The notes: generated by a model not told the origin, from the letters alone. A DNA stretch of 64,000 nt from Chrysophaeum taylorii (GCA_029834535.1 JAQMWT010000594.1:1-64000), one strand, 5' to 3'; numbered from the stretch's first letter, positions 45,591-56,480 are shown. A program made the numbers and translations.

Positions 45591-46234
45591 ATGGATTCGA
45601 TTGGTAACCTTATCATTCCTGAGGATCAAATCGAGCTGGTACGTACGGCTTGGGGGACCGTGCTCGCGAAAGGAGAGGTAGGGCTCGTCAGGCTTGGATT
45701 GCGTGCGATCTTTTGGGTACGCAGGTTGAGGCGGGCGTGGTGCTCTTCAAGAACATCTTTGACGCGTCACCTCACGTCGCAAAGTTGTTCAGCTTCGTTG
45801 ACGAGTCCCATATCGGGGACTTTGAGTCACTCGCCAGAAACGAGGCCCTCGTCAAGCACGCGGTCGGCGTCGTTAGGACAGTGACGGCCGTGATCTGGAT
45901 GCTCGAGGAGGAGGAGCTCGTGACTCCAGTCCTTGAAGACCTCGGAGCACGCCACGCGTTGTACTCGGTCGAACCCGAACACTACGCCATTGTCGGGAGT
46001 GCGTTCCTCAAGACCATGAATCAGACATTGCCCCCGGAAGAATTTGGTGACGATGTGAAGGAAGCAATTACGGCCCTTTGGAACCAGGTCATCGCCCTTC
46101 TCATGCAAAAGTGCGACCCGGAAACTATCGAGCTTGCCAAGTGCGACCTTCGAACGCCCATAGATGCCGACGACGACGACGACGACGACCAGGTCGATCC
46201 TGCGTTACTCTCACTGTGGAAGCGCGAACTGTAG
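45591..46234 (+). CDS. Single-domain globin, 198 aa, two exons
   Basis: Exons 45591-45677 and 45725-46234, intron 47 nt in the A-helix region. The spliced chain reads 'IELVRTAWGTVLAKGEVEAG', then 'LFKNIFDASPHVAKLFSF' (B-C helices with the CD1 Phe), 'NEALVKHAVGVVRTV' with a likely distal E7 His (KHA), and 'VLEDLGARHALY' with the proximal F8 His. 'EHYAIVGSAFLKTM' and 'VKEAITALWNQVIALLMQK' complete helices G and H. It matches neuroglobin-, plant-type and other 3-over-3 globins, which bind O2 or NO by haem; NO dioxygenation is a plausible role. The C-terminus adds about 25 residues with a run of seven Asp coded by a GAC repeat. Confidence 0.9.
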
Positions 46235-46589
46235 GAGAAAGGGAAGCGCGGGCTGTAGGAGAAAGTAGCCGCGTTTTAAAATGTACACGACGATCCAGGA
46301 AAGGCACCTAATAAATCGAGCGCTGCACACCGTCTTTATACCGAGGGGTGCGTTGGGGCAAGGAGAGACGGAGTGACTTGAACCAAAATAATACAAGGGC
46401 CGGCAGAGCGTGGGGTGGTGGACTTCGGGTTGGAGGTGGAGCTGGTGCCGACGCTGGTGAGGTAAGCAGCTACCTCTACGGTTTTCTTCTTCTTGAGCTG
46501 GCTGTCCTTCTGAGCCTTGCGGATATATCGTTGCACTCACTATTAAAACTTGGTTGCGTTCTAACCCATAATCGTCCCCGTCCTACTGA
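46235..46589. other. Spacer after the globin gene
   Basis: Holds the globin 3' end, where a GGAGAAAG(G/T) unit is repeated near 46233 and 46258. No gene seen. Confidence 0.4.
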
Positions 46590-48480
46590 AACTCGTTCCA
46601 ATAAATAATAATTGACCTTCGTGCCCGCGTCGTTGTTTGAGGTATATCAGCCGCCATACTAACAAAAGAAGCAGCAGCGTCGTAGAGGCGCGTTAGCTCT
46701 GCCTTTGCTTGCGTCGCCTTAATTTCGACTGCAGCTAGGGGCGAGCTGAGTTTCTCCGCCTTCGTGGTACCGTCGGTGACCTTGGCCGCTTGATGAATGA
46801 AGCTCGAGTGCTGCTCGAGGTGCTCCCCAATGCTGGACACACCACCACATATATGTAGACTCAATGGACACGTATTCCGCGAGCCTTCGTGGCCCGGAAG
46901 CTCCCGCGCGTAAGCTGCGAGACGGCTCTGCGCATCGACGAATTTCTCGACCACGGCAGGGCGCTTCGCAAGACATATTCCTTTCCGCATCAACGACGAG
47001 TTCGAATGCGTGAAAGAGCCCATGTTGATTGAGCGGGTTGGCCTCGCGCTCACAAAGCGCTATGGCCGCGAGCAACTAAGTTTCGATCCACTTTCCCTGC
47101 TGCCAGCAGTCGAAAGGGTCACTGGGTTGGCGCAGTCAATGCAACTGGCTCGACGTTGATGGAACCGATTCCATCAACGTCGAGCGAGAAGGCACTCTAA
47201 GGCACGGCACCTTCTTCGGAGAGCTCCACTCCAGACGAGAGTCCATAGCACAAAAACGACGTCTAGTTGACCGCCGCCCGTCGCCAACGTAGCGCATGGA
47301 CTGCTCCCCCTCGAACGTGCTGCCGCGGGGCCCGGAGCGCGTCGAGCATGGTCTTGGTCTCTGAATCACTGGAGTCAACGAGCTGGACGAACGAGCTCGA
47401 GCGCTCGACTACTCAGGTCGCCGAACCGATTGGCGAGATCGCCTTGGCATCGCCAGCCGCGCTCTGGTCGGAGATCTCGCACGCGCTGCGCGTCCAGTTC
47501 TCCGTCTCGCCGCGGGGTTTGATGCGAACGGTGGGTGGTAGCGATATCTTTGCCGTCGAGCGGCGACGCGTCCGTCGCCGCGTCGACGACGTCACCGTAG
47601 CCTAGCGCGAGGGCGACGGCGGTCTCGTGAAGGACGCCCATCTCTGAGCGCAGGTCTTTGAATGAAGCGTTCGGACGGGAGCTCCGCGTCTCTCGAAACG
47701 CTCTGGGCCGGTCGCGACCGCCTCGACGACCGAGGCCAGGACCTCGGGATTTTCGAAGGCGCAATCCGAGAGGCGAGCAGTTTCATACACAGCGCCCCGA
47801 GTTTCGAGTCCCACGGCGCGCCCTCGCCGGATCCTTTGCCGGACGGCTTCCGCGGTACCCAAACTCCTGCGTTCTGCTTTCTCGAGGCCACCGAGCCGCT
47901 CTTGCAGCCGCTCGATCTCCTCCTCCTCGGCCAGGACGTGGCCCTCGGCAACCGCGACCTCGATCTCCATCTATTTGGTCTCCTGGTTGACGGCGGCGTA
48001 TTTGTCCTCGAGTTGTCGCACGTCCCGAGGGTCCGATTTCTTCGCTCGGTTCCTCGCCACCCGCGCCTCGCCACCCGCCGCAGCCTGTCGTGCCGCCTCC
48101 TTTGTCTGGGCCTTGGTCGCGTTGAGCTCGCCGATGGATTGTTGCACCTTCGCGGCATCGCGGTCGTACTGCTTCTCCCTCGCGGCAACTTGGCGCTCGT
48201 TCCGGACCCGGAGTCGCGACGCGCGGCATCCCGAACCTCGTCCTCGTACTTCCGCTCAGCCTCAAGCCACCCCGCCTCGGCCAAGGCCAACTCCGTCTAG
48301 GCATCGAGAGTCTCGGCGTGGGCCTGGTTCCGTACGCTCTGCGACTGCGGTAGCGCGCCCTTCTTGCGCCGCCTTGGCTGTCTCGAGCTGCTGGATCTGG
48401 TTGTCTCGGCGATCATCGAAGCCAGGTGATGACGACAACGGTTGTGAGAACTCTCTTTGAGCACACGAACTAATAAAGGC
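46590..48480 (-). pseudogene. Decayed coiled-coil protein gene
   Basis: Minus-strand heptad-rich segments follow one another in changing frames: 'DNQIQQLETAKAAQEGRATA', 'ALAEAGWLEAERKYEDEVRD', 'EVAVAEGHVLAEEEEIERLQ', 'GPERFERRGAPV', 'EMGVLHETAVALALGYGDVV', and near 46650-46830 'AAVEIKATQAKAELTRLYDA'. They are separated by in-frame stops (for example TAG at about 48300-48298) and by frame changes near 48360, 48190 and 47660, too many and too irregular for introns with GT-AG ends. It therefore looks like a dead coiled-coil gene. A rapidly evolving gene with several unseen mini-introns is the alternative. A 17-bp perfect hairpin interrupts it at 47148-47185. Confidence 0.5.
47148..47185. repeat. 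Perfect 17-bp stem hairpin with 4-nt loop
   Basis: GCTCGACGTTGATGGAA at 47148-47164, loop CCGA, and the exact inverse at 47169-47185. Long for a chance inverted repeat; no transposon ends or target duplication are recognisable around it. Confidence 0.85.
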
Positions 48481-49205
48481 CGAAGGGGCGGTCGGCTCGT
48501 CGCTCGGATCGCGGGACACAATTCTCCGCGTCGCGCCCGCCACGATGCCCTCGAGCCCGACGGTCGCGGTCTGGGCGACGTCGCGACGCGAAAGTAGTCC
48601 CGGCGTCGCCGTTTTAGTGCATGCTCTGGACAGTCCCAGCACCTCCTTGGACATTCCGCCCCGCCGATAAGTCCTGGACGACATCGACAGACTCGGCAGG
48701 ACGAATCGTCGTATGAAAGTGCCGCGCGAGAGCGTCCGAGATCCGACGGATGAATGCTCGCATCGGCGCTGTTTCTCGATTTTTGGGATCCCTGCGACAC
48801 TCCGTCGAGCAGACATTAAACCGGACCGGCAAGTCGTCGCCCGATACGCACAAGATACCTTCGTGATCCAGGGGCGCCCCTGTTTATCCGAAAGCATATT
48901 CACGCAGCATGCGCACTCGCCATCAACAAAATCGTCGCGCGCCTGACATACAGGCATCTTCGGCCGTTGGGATTTCGGCGCCGAGTCTGCCCAGTCGGTT
49001 GGGTAAATGTGGCTTTCGGATGGGTGCGAAACCGCCTCCGCGCACGTTTCGACGGCCTCCATGGGCTCTGCGGCGGAGGTTTGGTGACTTTCCAAAGTCA
49101 CAACACTACCGCTTTTCGGTTTTCATGAGGGTTTCTCGTTTTGTGTTCGAAAGGTTCGAGAGGCTAGGGCCCTATTTCAGGGTGCGCACGCGGCCTCGCA
49201 ACGGC
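48481..49205. other. Spacer upstream of the scramblase gene
   Basis: Short open frames without domains. The sequence just before 49206 is in frame with the scramblase (possible start ATG at 49125), so part may be coding. Confidence 0.35.
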
Positions 49206-50323
49206 ATGTTGTCGAACGCGATGGCGCTCGGGAAGGCTGCGGTTAGCGCTGCGAAAGGAACGGCGCAGCAGGCGCAGCAGGCGTACGCGGCGTTGAAGGA
49301 GGACGACAAAGACGACCCCCCAGATCCGTTGGAGTGTCTGGTCGAGACGGAGAACCTCATGATTCGGCAGAAGGTGGAAAAGCTGGAGGCCGTGTTTGAC
49401 GCCGTCGCGAACGCTGCCGGGGCGGGCATACTGTCGTCGCTCGGCGAGACGGCGAACCAGTACAACGTCTATGACAAGGAAGAGCGAAAGTTCAAAGTCG
49501 TGGAAACGTCGCAGAAGTGCGGCGACTGCGATTCGACGTGGGTTTGCTGTCTCACTGGCCGTTGGTGCTGCCGGCCGTTCCATAAGCTCCAGCTTCATGT
49601 GTTTCGGCCTGGCTACTTTAAGAATTCCAAGATCTTCCTCATCGATCGCCCGTTCAAAGGGCCGGGCTGCTGCTGTCGGTGCTGCGAGTGCTGCCTGTCG
49701 CGCGACGGCGTCCATCGTTCGTTCGCGTCTCAAAAATGTCGCAGGCAAGAAGCGAGCTTGTATGCCGTCGGCCAAGACGACAAGGTTAAACAGGACCAGG
49801 ATCACTTTGTCGGCACCGTAAAGCAGCGTCCGTGCGCGGGGGGGTTCCAGCCGCGGCTTCACGTCATGGACCGCGACCAAAACGACGTTGCGACGGTGAC
49901 GGGGCCGTGCTGTTGCGTGGGAGGCTTTTGCTGCGATTCAACATTTACGGTCACGTCCCCCGGCGGCCAGGAAATCGGCAAGATCGTCAACCAGCGCCCG
50001 AGGGACGACGAGGGCTGGTAAGTCTCTCCTCCTCCGTATCTGTCGTTTCTCGAGTCCTTTGCCGTAGGGCGCGTGAGTTTCTCACCGACACCGACACGTA
50101 CATGATGACCATGCGCAAGGAAGCCGATCCCAGGCACAAGGCGCTCTTGCTGACCACGATGTTCCTTACAGACTACCTTTTCTTCGAAAGCGGCGGGAAC
50201 TTCCAGTGTGACATCACGAAATTCAGAGCAACCATTAAGTGCTGCGATCTTTATTGCTGTGGCTGCCTCTGCCCGTGCACTTGTACGTGGGACTGTTGCG
50301 CGAATGCCGACGCCGAAGCTTGA
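49206..50323 (+). CDS. Phospholipid scramblase family protein, about 355 aa, two exons
   Basis: Exons 49206-50017 and 50068-50323, intron 50 nt. The chain carries the scramblase / LURP-one-like beta-barrel: 'LGETANQYNVYDKEERKFKV' at the start, 'FKGPGCCCRCCECCLSRDGV' in the middle (a palmitoylation-type Cys cluster), 'VTGPCCCVGGFCCDSTFTV', and 'EADPRHKALLLTTMFLTDYL' near the end, where the family's Ca2+-binding-like segment and central helix lie. The end ('CCDLYCCGCLCPCTCTWDCC') is again Cys-rich. Family members sit at membranes by acylated cysteines and link Ca2+ to lipid exposure or act in signalling. ATG 49206 was chosen as the first before the conserved domain; 49125 is an in-frame alternative. 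Confidence 0.9.
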
Positions 50324-50715
50324 GGCTACGCTTAAGCCTGGGAGATTGTGTTGTGTTGTTGAGTCCCCCCCCAGGGTTCTTTCTTTTCTGCCCGACTGAT
50401 GACAGTCGGCTTGCGACAATCCTTATATATCTCCGCCGCTTTTCTCGTCACAAACGCATTAATTTTCTCAGCTCTGTCGACTGGAATTGTCGTCGTCGCG
50501 AGTGACACGAGGATCCAAGGGCGGGTACGCGAGCACGGCAGCGGAATTCTTAATATTCACAACAAGAACAATTGCGGCGACCTCCGCGACCAGGACTCTT
50601 GAAAGAAAGAAAGAAAGAAAGAAAGGAAGAAAGGAAGATGGAAGGGAGGTGGGATGGATGTATGAATGCATGCGCTGATCTAGGTGGTCCGAGGACGGTC
50701 TACGTGCAAATCGCA
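50324..50715. other. Spacer between convergent genes
   Basis: Holds 3' ends of the scramblase (+) and the TBCC-domain gene (-), and a (GAAA)n/(GGAA)n microsatellite at 50601-50640. No gene seen. Confidence 0.5.
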
Positions 50716-52632
50716 TCAAATGTCGGGGTCGTCGTGGGAGTTTTCGAGATGCATAAGCTCGACGACGTGGCGAAGCGACCTCGACTCGACAAGCCACTTC
50801 GCGAAGGCGGCCTTGGCGGCGGCCTCGACCTTGGCTCGGTCGCTGGCAGCGAGGCTGGAATCGGTGATGCGGCGTCTAAGATCTTGGGCGCGGTCGCTCT
50901 TGGCCTGGAGGGCGGCGGCGTACTCGACGGGAAGCGGAAAGGGGATAAGGGTGTCGCGGCTAGCAAACGGGCCTCCGACGAGCTCAAAATCGGCTGGGGA
51001 AAGGACGAGCGAGTCGGAGGACAAGGGGGATCGCGCGAAATTCGAGCCGCGGTTGACGGCGGACGCGAGCCGGAGCGGTACGCGCCAGAGGTTAGGCGGC
51101 GCCGGCGCGACCCGCCGCTCGTCTCCGTCGACTTGCGCCGCGGCGGGGGGAACTGCGTTGCCGACCACGGATAGCCCTTGCTGTTCGCGGGTTGTCGCCA
51201 GGAGTCGGGCCCGCGCGAGATGATCAACGAGGCCGTCGTAGACGGCGCAGAACGGCGCTAGCTTGCAGGAGCGGTTGTCGCCGTCGAGGAGGGGCGAAAA
51301 GGGCGAATAGAGCGAAAGACAGCAGTTCAAGCAGGAGCTGACGACAGCGCGCCCGGCGGCCGTCACGACGTGGGTACGCTCGCAGGCGACGAGGCGCGCG
51401 ACGCGCGCGACTGCGCCCACGACGATCGTGCAGTCGACGCAGCCAACGACGTCGACGTATCGCGCCGCCGTCAAGACGTAGACACGGACGTCGCGGCAGC
51501 CCACGATGCGGCAGTCCCGCAGCAGAGGCGGCTCCTCGGTTGTGGCGTCGTCGACCACGACTCGAGTACATCGACGGGCATCGACGATCGCCATCGTCGA
51601 GGTGCCGGCCCCGGCGGCCGTCGACGCCGAGCAGCTGTAGGAGCGCGAGGCATGGCTGTTAGGGCTGCGTTCGCCGCCGACCACCTTTCCTGAATAAAGC
51701 GGCGGCTCGTCGACGCGCAACGCTTCCGACAGCCATCGCGCGAGGTCGGCGCCGTCGACGACGTCCGCGTCGTCGTCGAACAGAGGGCAAAACGCGCCGA
51801 GGCTCGGCCGCTCGGCGCGGACAACTCGCAGCAAAAAGCTGAGGCGGTCGAACTCGCGCCGCGAGACCCGAAAGGGTCGCTGAAAGCGTCTTCGTCGTCT
51901 CGCGTCGTCGGCGCCTTGGTCGCCGAACGTCGAATCGTCGTCGTCGTCGTCGCTTACGACGAGTCGCAAGATTGTCTCGAATCTCGCTGCGATCCACTCG
52001 AGGCGCGTGGCCTCGGCGGCGGCGCGCGCGCGCAAACAGAGCTCGATCGAGGCGCGCTTCGTGGACCTCGCGCTCCGCGGCGACGTCGGCGGCGACGCCG
52101 GCGGCGTCTCCGTCGCGGCGTGGCCGCTCTCGACGCTTTCCGTGTCGCTGTCGCCGTCGCGCCGCTCCTGAATCCAGGCCTCCTCGAATGCCGACGCGTC
52201 GGGAGGCGTCGCATCGTGGCGACAGTGGATGAGCAAGAACAGGGCGAGATCGCTCGCCGGTAGCCGCGCGTCGAGAGCTCGCTCGGCCGGCGGTTCGTCG
52301 CCGACGGCGACCTGCTCGGGCGCGCGCGCGTCGCGACCCCCCGCGCACTCGTCTCCCAAGAGCCACACCATTTCCCAAAAAAGACGAGCACTCGGCTCGG
52401 GCCACGCCAGGACGTGCCACGCCGTTGCGAGCCACGTCGCGTACGACGTCTCGTCGCGCAATTCTGCGCCGCGCCGGCGCTGGGGGCCACGAAGCTCTTC
52501 GGCGACGATCACAACGTCCTCGACGCGCAGCTGCGCGTCCTGGACGCACTCCGCACACGACGCGGCGGCTTCGTGCGGTAGCACGGCGGCGAACACCTCG
52601 TGCCGAAGGGCAAACCCACCATCGCCCATCAT
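50716..52632 (-). CDS. TBCCD1: TBCC domain-containing protein 1-like (TBCCD1), 638 aa
   Basis: Intronless. The C-terminal half holds the TBCC/CAP beta-helix: 'LLRDCRIVGCRDVRVYVLTA', 'VVGCVDCTIVVGAVARVARL', 'LVACERTHVVTAAGRAVVSS' and 'NCCLSLYSPFSPLLDGDN', typical of TBCCD1 rather than of tubulin cofactor C itself or RP2. 'CKLAPFCAVYDGLVDHL' and 'PNLWRVPL' follow. The N-terminal helical part ('LATAWHVLAWPEPSARLFWE', 'FLLIHCRHDA') is also found in the family. TBCCD1 works at the centrosome and Golgi, and in algae at the basal-body/centriole link, so it fits a centriole-bearing cell. Asp runs (about residue 235) are coded by GAC repeats. The catalytic Arg typical of RP2/TBCC is not evident. Confidence 0.88.
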   Translation of the reverse strand: MMGDGGFALRHEVFAAVLPHEAAASCAECVQDAQLRVEDVVIVAEELRGPQRRRGAELRDETSYATWLATAWHVLAWPEPSARLFWEMVWLLGDECAGGRDARAPEQVAVGDEPPAERALDARLPASDLALFLLIHCRHDATPPDASAFEEAWIQERRDGDSDTESVESGHAATETPPASPPTSPRSARSTKRASIELCLRARAAAEATRLEWIAARFETILRLVVSDDDDDDSTFGDQGADDARRRRRFQRPFRVSRREFDRLSFLLRVVRAERPSLGAFCPLFDDDADVVDGADLARWLSEALRVDEPPLYSGKVVGGERSPNSHASRSYSCSASTAAGAGTSTMAIVDARRCTRVVVDDATTEEPPLLRDCRIVGCRDVRVYVLTAARYVDVVGCVDCTIVVGAVARVARLVACERTHVVTAAGRAVVSSCLNCCLSLYSPFSPLLDGDNRSCKLAPFCAVYDGLVDHLARARLLATTREQQGLSVVGNAVPPAAAQVDGDERRVAPAPPNLWRVPLRLASAVNRGSNFARSPLSSDSLVLSPADFELVGGPFASRDTLIPFPLPVEYAAALQAKSDRAQDLRRRITDSSLAASDRAKVEAAAKAAFAKWLVESRSLRHVVELMHLENSHDDPDI

Positions 52633-52775
52633 AGGGAGACAGACAACGAACGGGTAGACGTAGACGACAACGGCTTCCTGCGACCGTTACACTTGTCTCT
52701 GGGCGATCGACAACGACATCAGGGCGCGCTGACGCTTTGCTTTGTTGTTGTTGTTGCTGTTGTTGTTGGTCCCGA

Positions 52776-53271
52776 GATGAAGCCAGCCTCCCTCACGACG
52801 CGGACTCCATCAACCACACGCCCTTTGCCGAGGACCTCTCCCGCGCCTAACTTTTCACGGGGCCTCTCGCCACCCAGACCCCTGTCCCTTCCTCTTCGCA
52901 CCTCGACGACGACCAGGACAACGTTGACGATAAGCAGTGTACCCAAACATGATCAGCATTTTTTGTGGCCAAACCCCTTGTGGTGGAATCTGTCGGCCTT
53001 GGTCCTTCCTCGGTCGACGCGACGTCGACAAAAACGAAAAGCGGCCAGCTGCATTCGGTTGACGCGTGCGAGCTCGAGAAGCGAGCAATGCTGCTCTAAA
53101 ACGCGGAATGTTCTCATCCTGCACTATATCACCGCTCAGGCCTTCTTTAAAAGAGCGGGCGAGAAAGTGCCGGCGGCGCTGTGGAAGAAGCCGGCCAGCG
53201 GCAAGAAGCGGATGGCCATGACCTACAGCGCCAACACCGAGGAGTCGGCCAAGGCTCGTGAAATAGTATAG
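52776..53271 (+). pseudogene. Possible decayed gene
   Basis: One plus-strand frame carries stretches with coding-like composition ('DEASLPHDADSINHTPFAED', 'PSSSHLDDDQDNVDDKQ', 'VDATSTKTKSGQLHSVDACE'), broken by several in-frame stops; a second frame ends with 'FFKRAGEKVPAALWKK' and 'MTYSANTEESAKAREIV'. No domain is recognisable. It may be a dead gene or a gene with mini-introns that I cannot place. Weak call. Confidence 0.25.
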
Positions 53272-53596
53272 CAAAGAATCGAACCTCGTGTCCCGATCTG
53301 ACTGCACTCGCGGCGTTTCGCCGTATAAAATTTACGAGTTTAAGAGTGCGCGCAACAAAGCCGCGCGCCGCGGGGGACTCTCTCTCCAAGAATGCGCCCG
53401 CAGGCACCCCCGCGGTCGGAGACGGGCCAAATACGCGCACCGGCGACCGCGCCACAGTCTGCGCGAGCTATCTCGAAGATGCTTGCGGCGTCCCTTCTTC
53501 AACGGATTATGCGGCGGCGGCGCTGGCATCAGAGACACGGCTAGTTTGCAATTAAGTAGAGGCGCATATAGCGCGTGATTAGGCGCGAGATGGTTC
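53272..53596. other. Spacer
   Basis: GC-rich, with short open frames only. It may hold the 3' untranslated end of the GST gene. Confidence 0.4.
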
Positions 53597-54154
53597 CTAC
53601 GGGATCATAGGGACTCCGCTCGAATACATTTTCTTGACGGCGGGGACCTCCTTGATAGCAGCCCACCACTTGGTGAGGTTGGCGTACTTGTCGAACGCAA
53701 GACCTTTCTTGACGATCCACTCGAAAACGAAGATAGCGTAGAAGTCGACCGTCGAGGGCGCGTCGCCGAGGAAGAAGGTTTTGGTGAGCTTGGAGTTGAG
53801 GAGAGTGAGCCACTTGTCGGCACGCGCCTCGTCCGAAAGCTTGCCAGACATGAGCTCCGAGAAGACATCGGTCAAGTCCAACAGATACTGCTTGCTCATC
53901 ATCTTGGCCTCAGGGGTCGCGCCGTTCAGGCCGAAGGTCTCGCCAAGGATGTCGAGGATGGCCGTCGTCTGGGAGATCGTCACGCCGTTGGGGAAGGAAA
54001 AGATCGGGACGGCGAAACAAACGCCCGAGGGAGCTTCATCCGCCTGCTTGATCTCGTACTTCGCGCCCGCCGAATCGAGAGTCAAGACGATCGGGATTCC
54101 GCGGCCCCAGAACTTCTCGCACGCTGTCCAGTAGTACAAAGTGTAGGACGACAT
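53597..54154 (-). CDS. Glutathione S-transferase-like protein, 185 aa
   Basis: Single exon from ATG 54154. The N-terminal thioredoxin-like half reads 'SYTLYYWTACEKFWGRGIPI', then 'VPIFSFPNGVTISQTTAILD', where V-P (cis-Pro) and the S-Q-T-x-A-I helix match the GSH-binding 'VPxL...I.QS.AI' motif. The C-terminal helical half ('DLTDVFSELMSGK', 'FFLGDAPSTVDFYAIFVFEW') has the hydrophobic staple Asp in 'TVDFYAIF'. A cytosolic GST conjugates glutathione to electrophiles or removes peroxides. It is slightly short for the family (usually 200-220 aa). A Tyr near the start (residue 4-8) may serve as the catalytic residue; the class is uncertain (sigma-like). Confidence 0.85.
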   Translation of the reverse strand: MSSYTLYYWTACEKFWGRGIPIVLTLDSAGAKYEIKQADEAPSGVCFAVPIFSFPNGVTISQTTAILDILGETFGLNGATPEAKMMSKQYLLDLTDVFSELMSGKLSDEARADKWLTLLNSKLTKTFFLGDAPSTVDFYAIFVFEWIVKKGLAFDKYANLTKWWAAIKEVPAVKKMYSSGVPMIP

Positions 54155-54938
54155 TTGCTTCAGCAGTGAGTGGTTCTGGGAGGTTTCTCTTGGCACGTAG
54201 AATTCGAAATAGGAAGAACACAAAAGAACATAACCGCCGGCTATTTATTAGTCTCATACCCCATATCAAACCCCTATTTTAAGACCCTATCTGCGCGCCA
54301 CACGCCGCGCGTCGCTGCCCGAGGTACCGCCCGGCACTGCCTCGGCAGCGCACTTTGTCTCTACCTCGTGGGTGTGTAACGGAGTCTTATGGTGCCCCTG
54401 GGTGGTCCGAGCATATCGATCGACACGCGACGTCATCGGGCAGCACTGCGGCACACCCAATAGCCATTGCGGGTCTAGGATAATAAGGCCCGATCGCAAG
54501 AAAAGAAGCCGTACCCTCGGCGAGCTGGGTAGTCGCACACCCCAGAGAGCCGCTTGGTTCTCTGAAAGAATTTCTATGAACAGCGATCTGGTGATGGACT
54601 TTGCGCCGCAAGCTCCCTCAACCTTCCACCGCCTTTCCTGCCTTCTTCTTCTCTTCTCCCTTTCTCGCTTAGCCCCATCTCATTGTGCCCATCTTTTGGA
54701 TTCCCGTTCATTACTCTGCGTCTGCAAGGTCTGCGCCGCCGTGGACTTTCCTGCCGGCCACATAGGTCCTCAAACGTGGAAGAGAAGACAATGAGGCGCA
54801 GAGGTTGGCAAATCGATCGAAACAGGAAAGAAGAGCACAAGGAGGAAGGTGCACGCACGTAAAAAGGGAGAGCGGAAAAGCAGAAGGGGTCAGGACAAGC
54901 TGTCGGGCACGGAAGATGCAAATTATTGGCAAAAGCGA

Positions 54939-54971
<33 letters not shown>
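54939..54971. repeat. (GGC)n microsatellite, about 11 units
   Basis: Pure GGC/GCG trinucleotide run in non-coding sequence. Confidence 0.9.
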
Positions 54972-55489
54972 AACGCGCGCTAGAACACTACAACTGCGTG
55001 TGAAACAAGACGCACGGAAAGCCGAAAGGAAGTAGGGAAGTCGAAGGTCTGGTGCGAGGGTAGCGGCGAACGGCGAAATGTGCATATTGGTTAGCTTATA
55101 ATACGTAGTATCAAAGTAGTTTATTTCAATCCTCCACGAAAAAAAACCTTACTACTTTGGAGATCCGAACGAGGAAGTCCTGCTGAAAGGGAAAAGGGGG
55201 CATACCCCCCAAACCCCGTGGTCGTTCGTAGTTTTAAAAAACCCACAGTTAGTAGACCCAGCACGGTGTTCTTCTTCTTGTGGGCAAAAAAGCAGCTCAA
55301 GAGGGGACAACAAGAAGTTAAGAGGAAATGACCCTGGCGGTGAGCAGTCGGGCGCCGGGCAAGCAAGATAATGGCCCAGGAAAGGGGGTTGGTTGGACAT
55401 CAGTATGGAGGACTGCTGGTCGTTAATTGGCGGTCGAGTATACTATAGATGAAATTCGCCGCGACTTAACTGATGCGCGCAACGAGAAG

Positions 55490-55565
55490 CCCCCCAGACC
55501 GTCTCCGAAGTCGGGGGCCAGTTGGCGCCCCCCAGACCGTCTCCGAAGTCGGGGGCCAGTTGGCG
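55490..55565. repeat. Tandem duplication, 2 x 38 bp
   Basis: CCCCCCAGACCGTCTCCGAA plus the following 18 bp occurs at 55490-55527 and is repeated exactly at 55528-55565. Identical copies point to a recent event. Confidence 0.95.
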
Positions 55566-55703
55566 CGCTACAGCACGCACCATTCATATTCGTGGATTAC
55601 GGGTCGGGCCAATGGGCGGCGGGTGGCCAAAAAAAAAAAACCGACGTCGTTCGTAGATACCATGGTCCCGGCTTGCTAACCAGTCGACCCAAACTCGTAG
55701 TTA

Positions 55704-56362
55704 TCAGAACATGGTATCCTCTAATCTCAAATACTCGCCGACGTCGGCCTGATGGAGGACGACGTTCGCCGTGGGATCGAGGTCTTTGCAGGCCTCGGTT
55801 GGTTTAGCGAGGACGCCGAAGCCGAGGGGCGCATCTTGCATGTTGTAGACAACGACCCCAGCGTACTGGGGCGCGGCGTCGGTGATGCGTCCGAGGCCGG
55901 CCTTGGTAACGTGGTTGCCGTAGAGAAAGCCCATCTCCGCGTTGGGCTTGAGCCAGACTTTGTGGAGCGTGTGCTGTGCCAGATAGTCGAGGCAGGTGAT
56001 TTGGAGGTGGATCTTCTTCGAATGAGTAATCTTTGCAAAGCACGTGCCGACGGAAAGGAGGTCGGCGCGTTTGACCTGCGAGAATATGATTGTCGAGAAA
56101 GGCGGCGGAGACTCGCGTTGGTTGCTTGGCGCATCAACGTCTCCGAGACGTAGTAGATTCGATCCTTGTGAACCCGAAAGCAATGCGGCTCGCGCGGCTG
56201 CGGGTTTGGTGAGTGAGTGAGATCGAGCAAAAAAAATCGCACATTCTTCAGCAAGGCCTCCGCGTTCTTGCCGATGAACTTCATCAGCTTCTCGAGAAGC
56301 CCTCTGAGCTCCTCGTCGGTCAGGGGCCTGCGCAAAGACGATGGGAACACAACGACACCCAA
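55704..56362 (-). CDS. NIP7: NIP7, 60S ribosome biogenesis factor, about 190 aa, three exons
   Basis: Exons 56362-56243, 56197-56117 and 56075-55704; introns of 45 and 41 nt. The spliced chain matches NIP7 along its length: '[20 protein letters not shown]', '[15 protein letters not shown]', '[20 protein letters not shown]', 'ITCLDYLAQ', and the PUA domain '[17 protein letters not shown]', '[19 protein letters not shown]' and '[17 protein letters not shown]'. NIP7 binds pre-rRNA in the nucleolus for 27S pre-rRNA processing and 60S assembly. The second intron begins GCGAGT, so it is a GC-AG intron; a GT donor nearby would cut the conserved YYVSE. The chain starts about eight residues before the usual MRPLT. 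Confidence 0.95.
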
Positions 56363-56480
56363 GGAGAAACCGACCTCATATATCGATCGATGATCGCTCC
56401 AATTCTAATCTTAAACCCTCTCGTTCAAAACCCAACGGAGACAGAGAGAGGCCACATCTCCGTCAACGACGAGCCGAGGC

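Larger units (their letters stand above)
54155..55703. other. 1.5-kb spacer rich in simple repeats
   Basis: No supported gene. Contains pyrimidine-rich tracts (54610-54680), a (GGC)n run at 54939-54971, GA-rich sequence, and the tandem duplication at 55490-55565. An A-run lies at 55630-55640. Confidence 0.5.
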
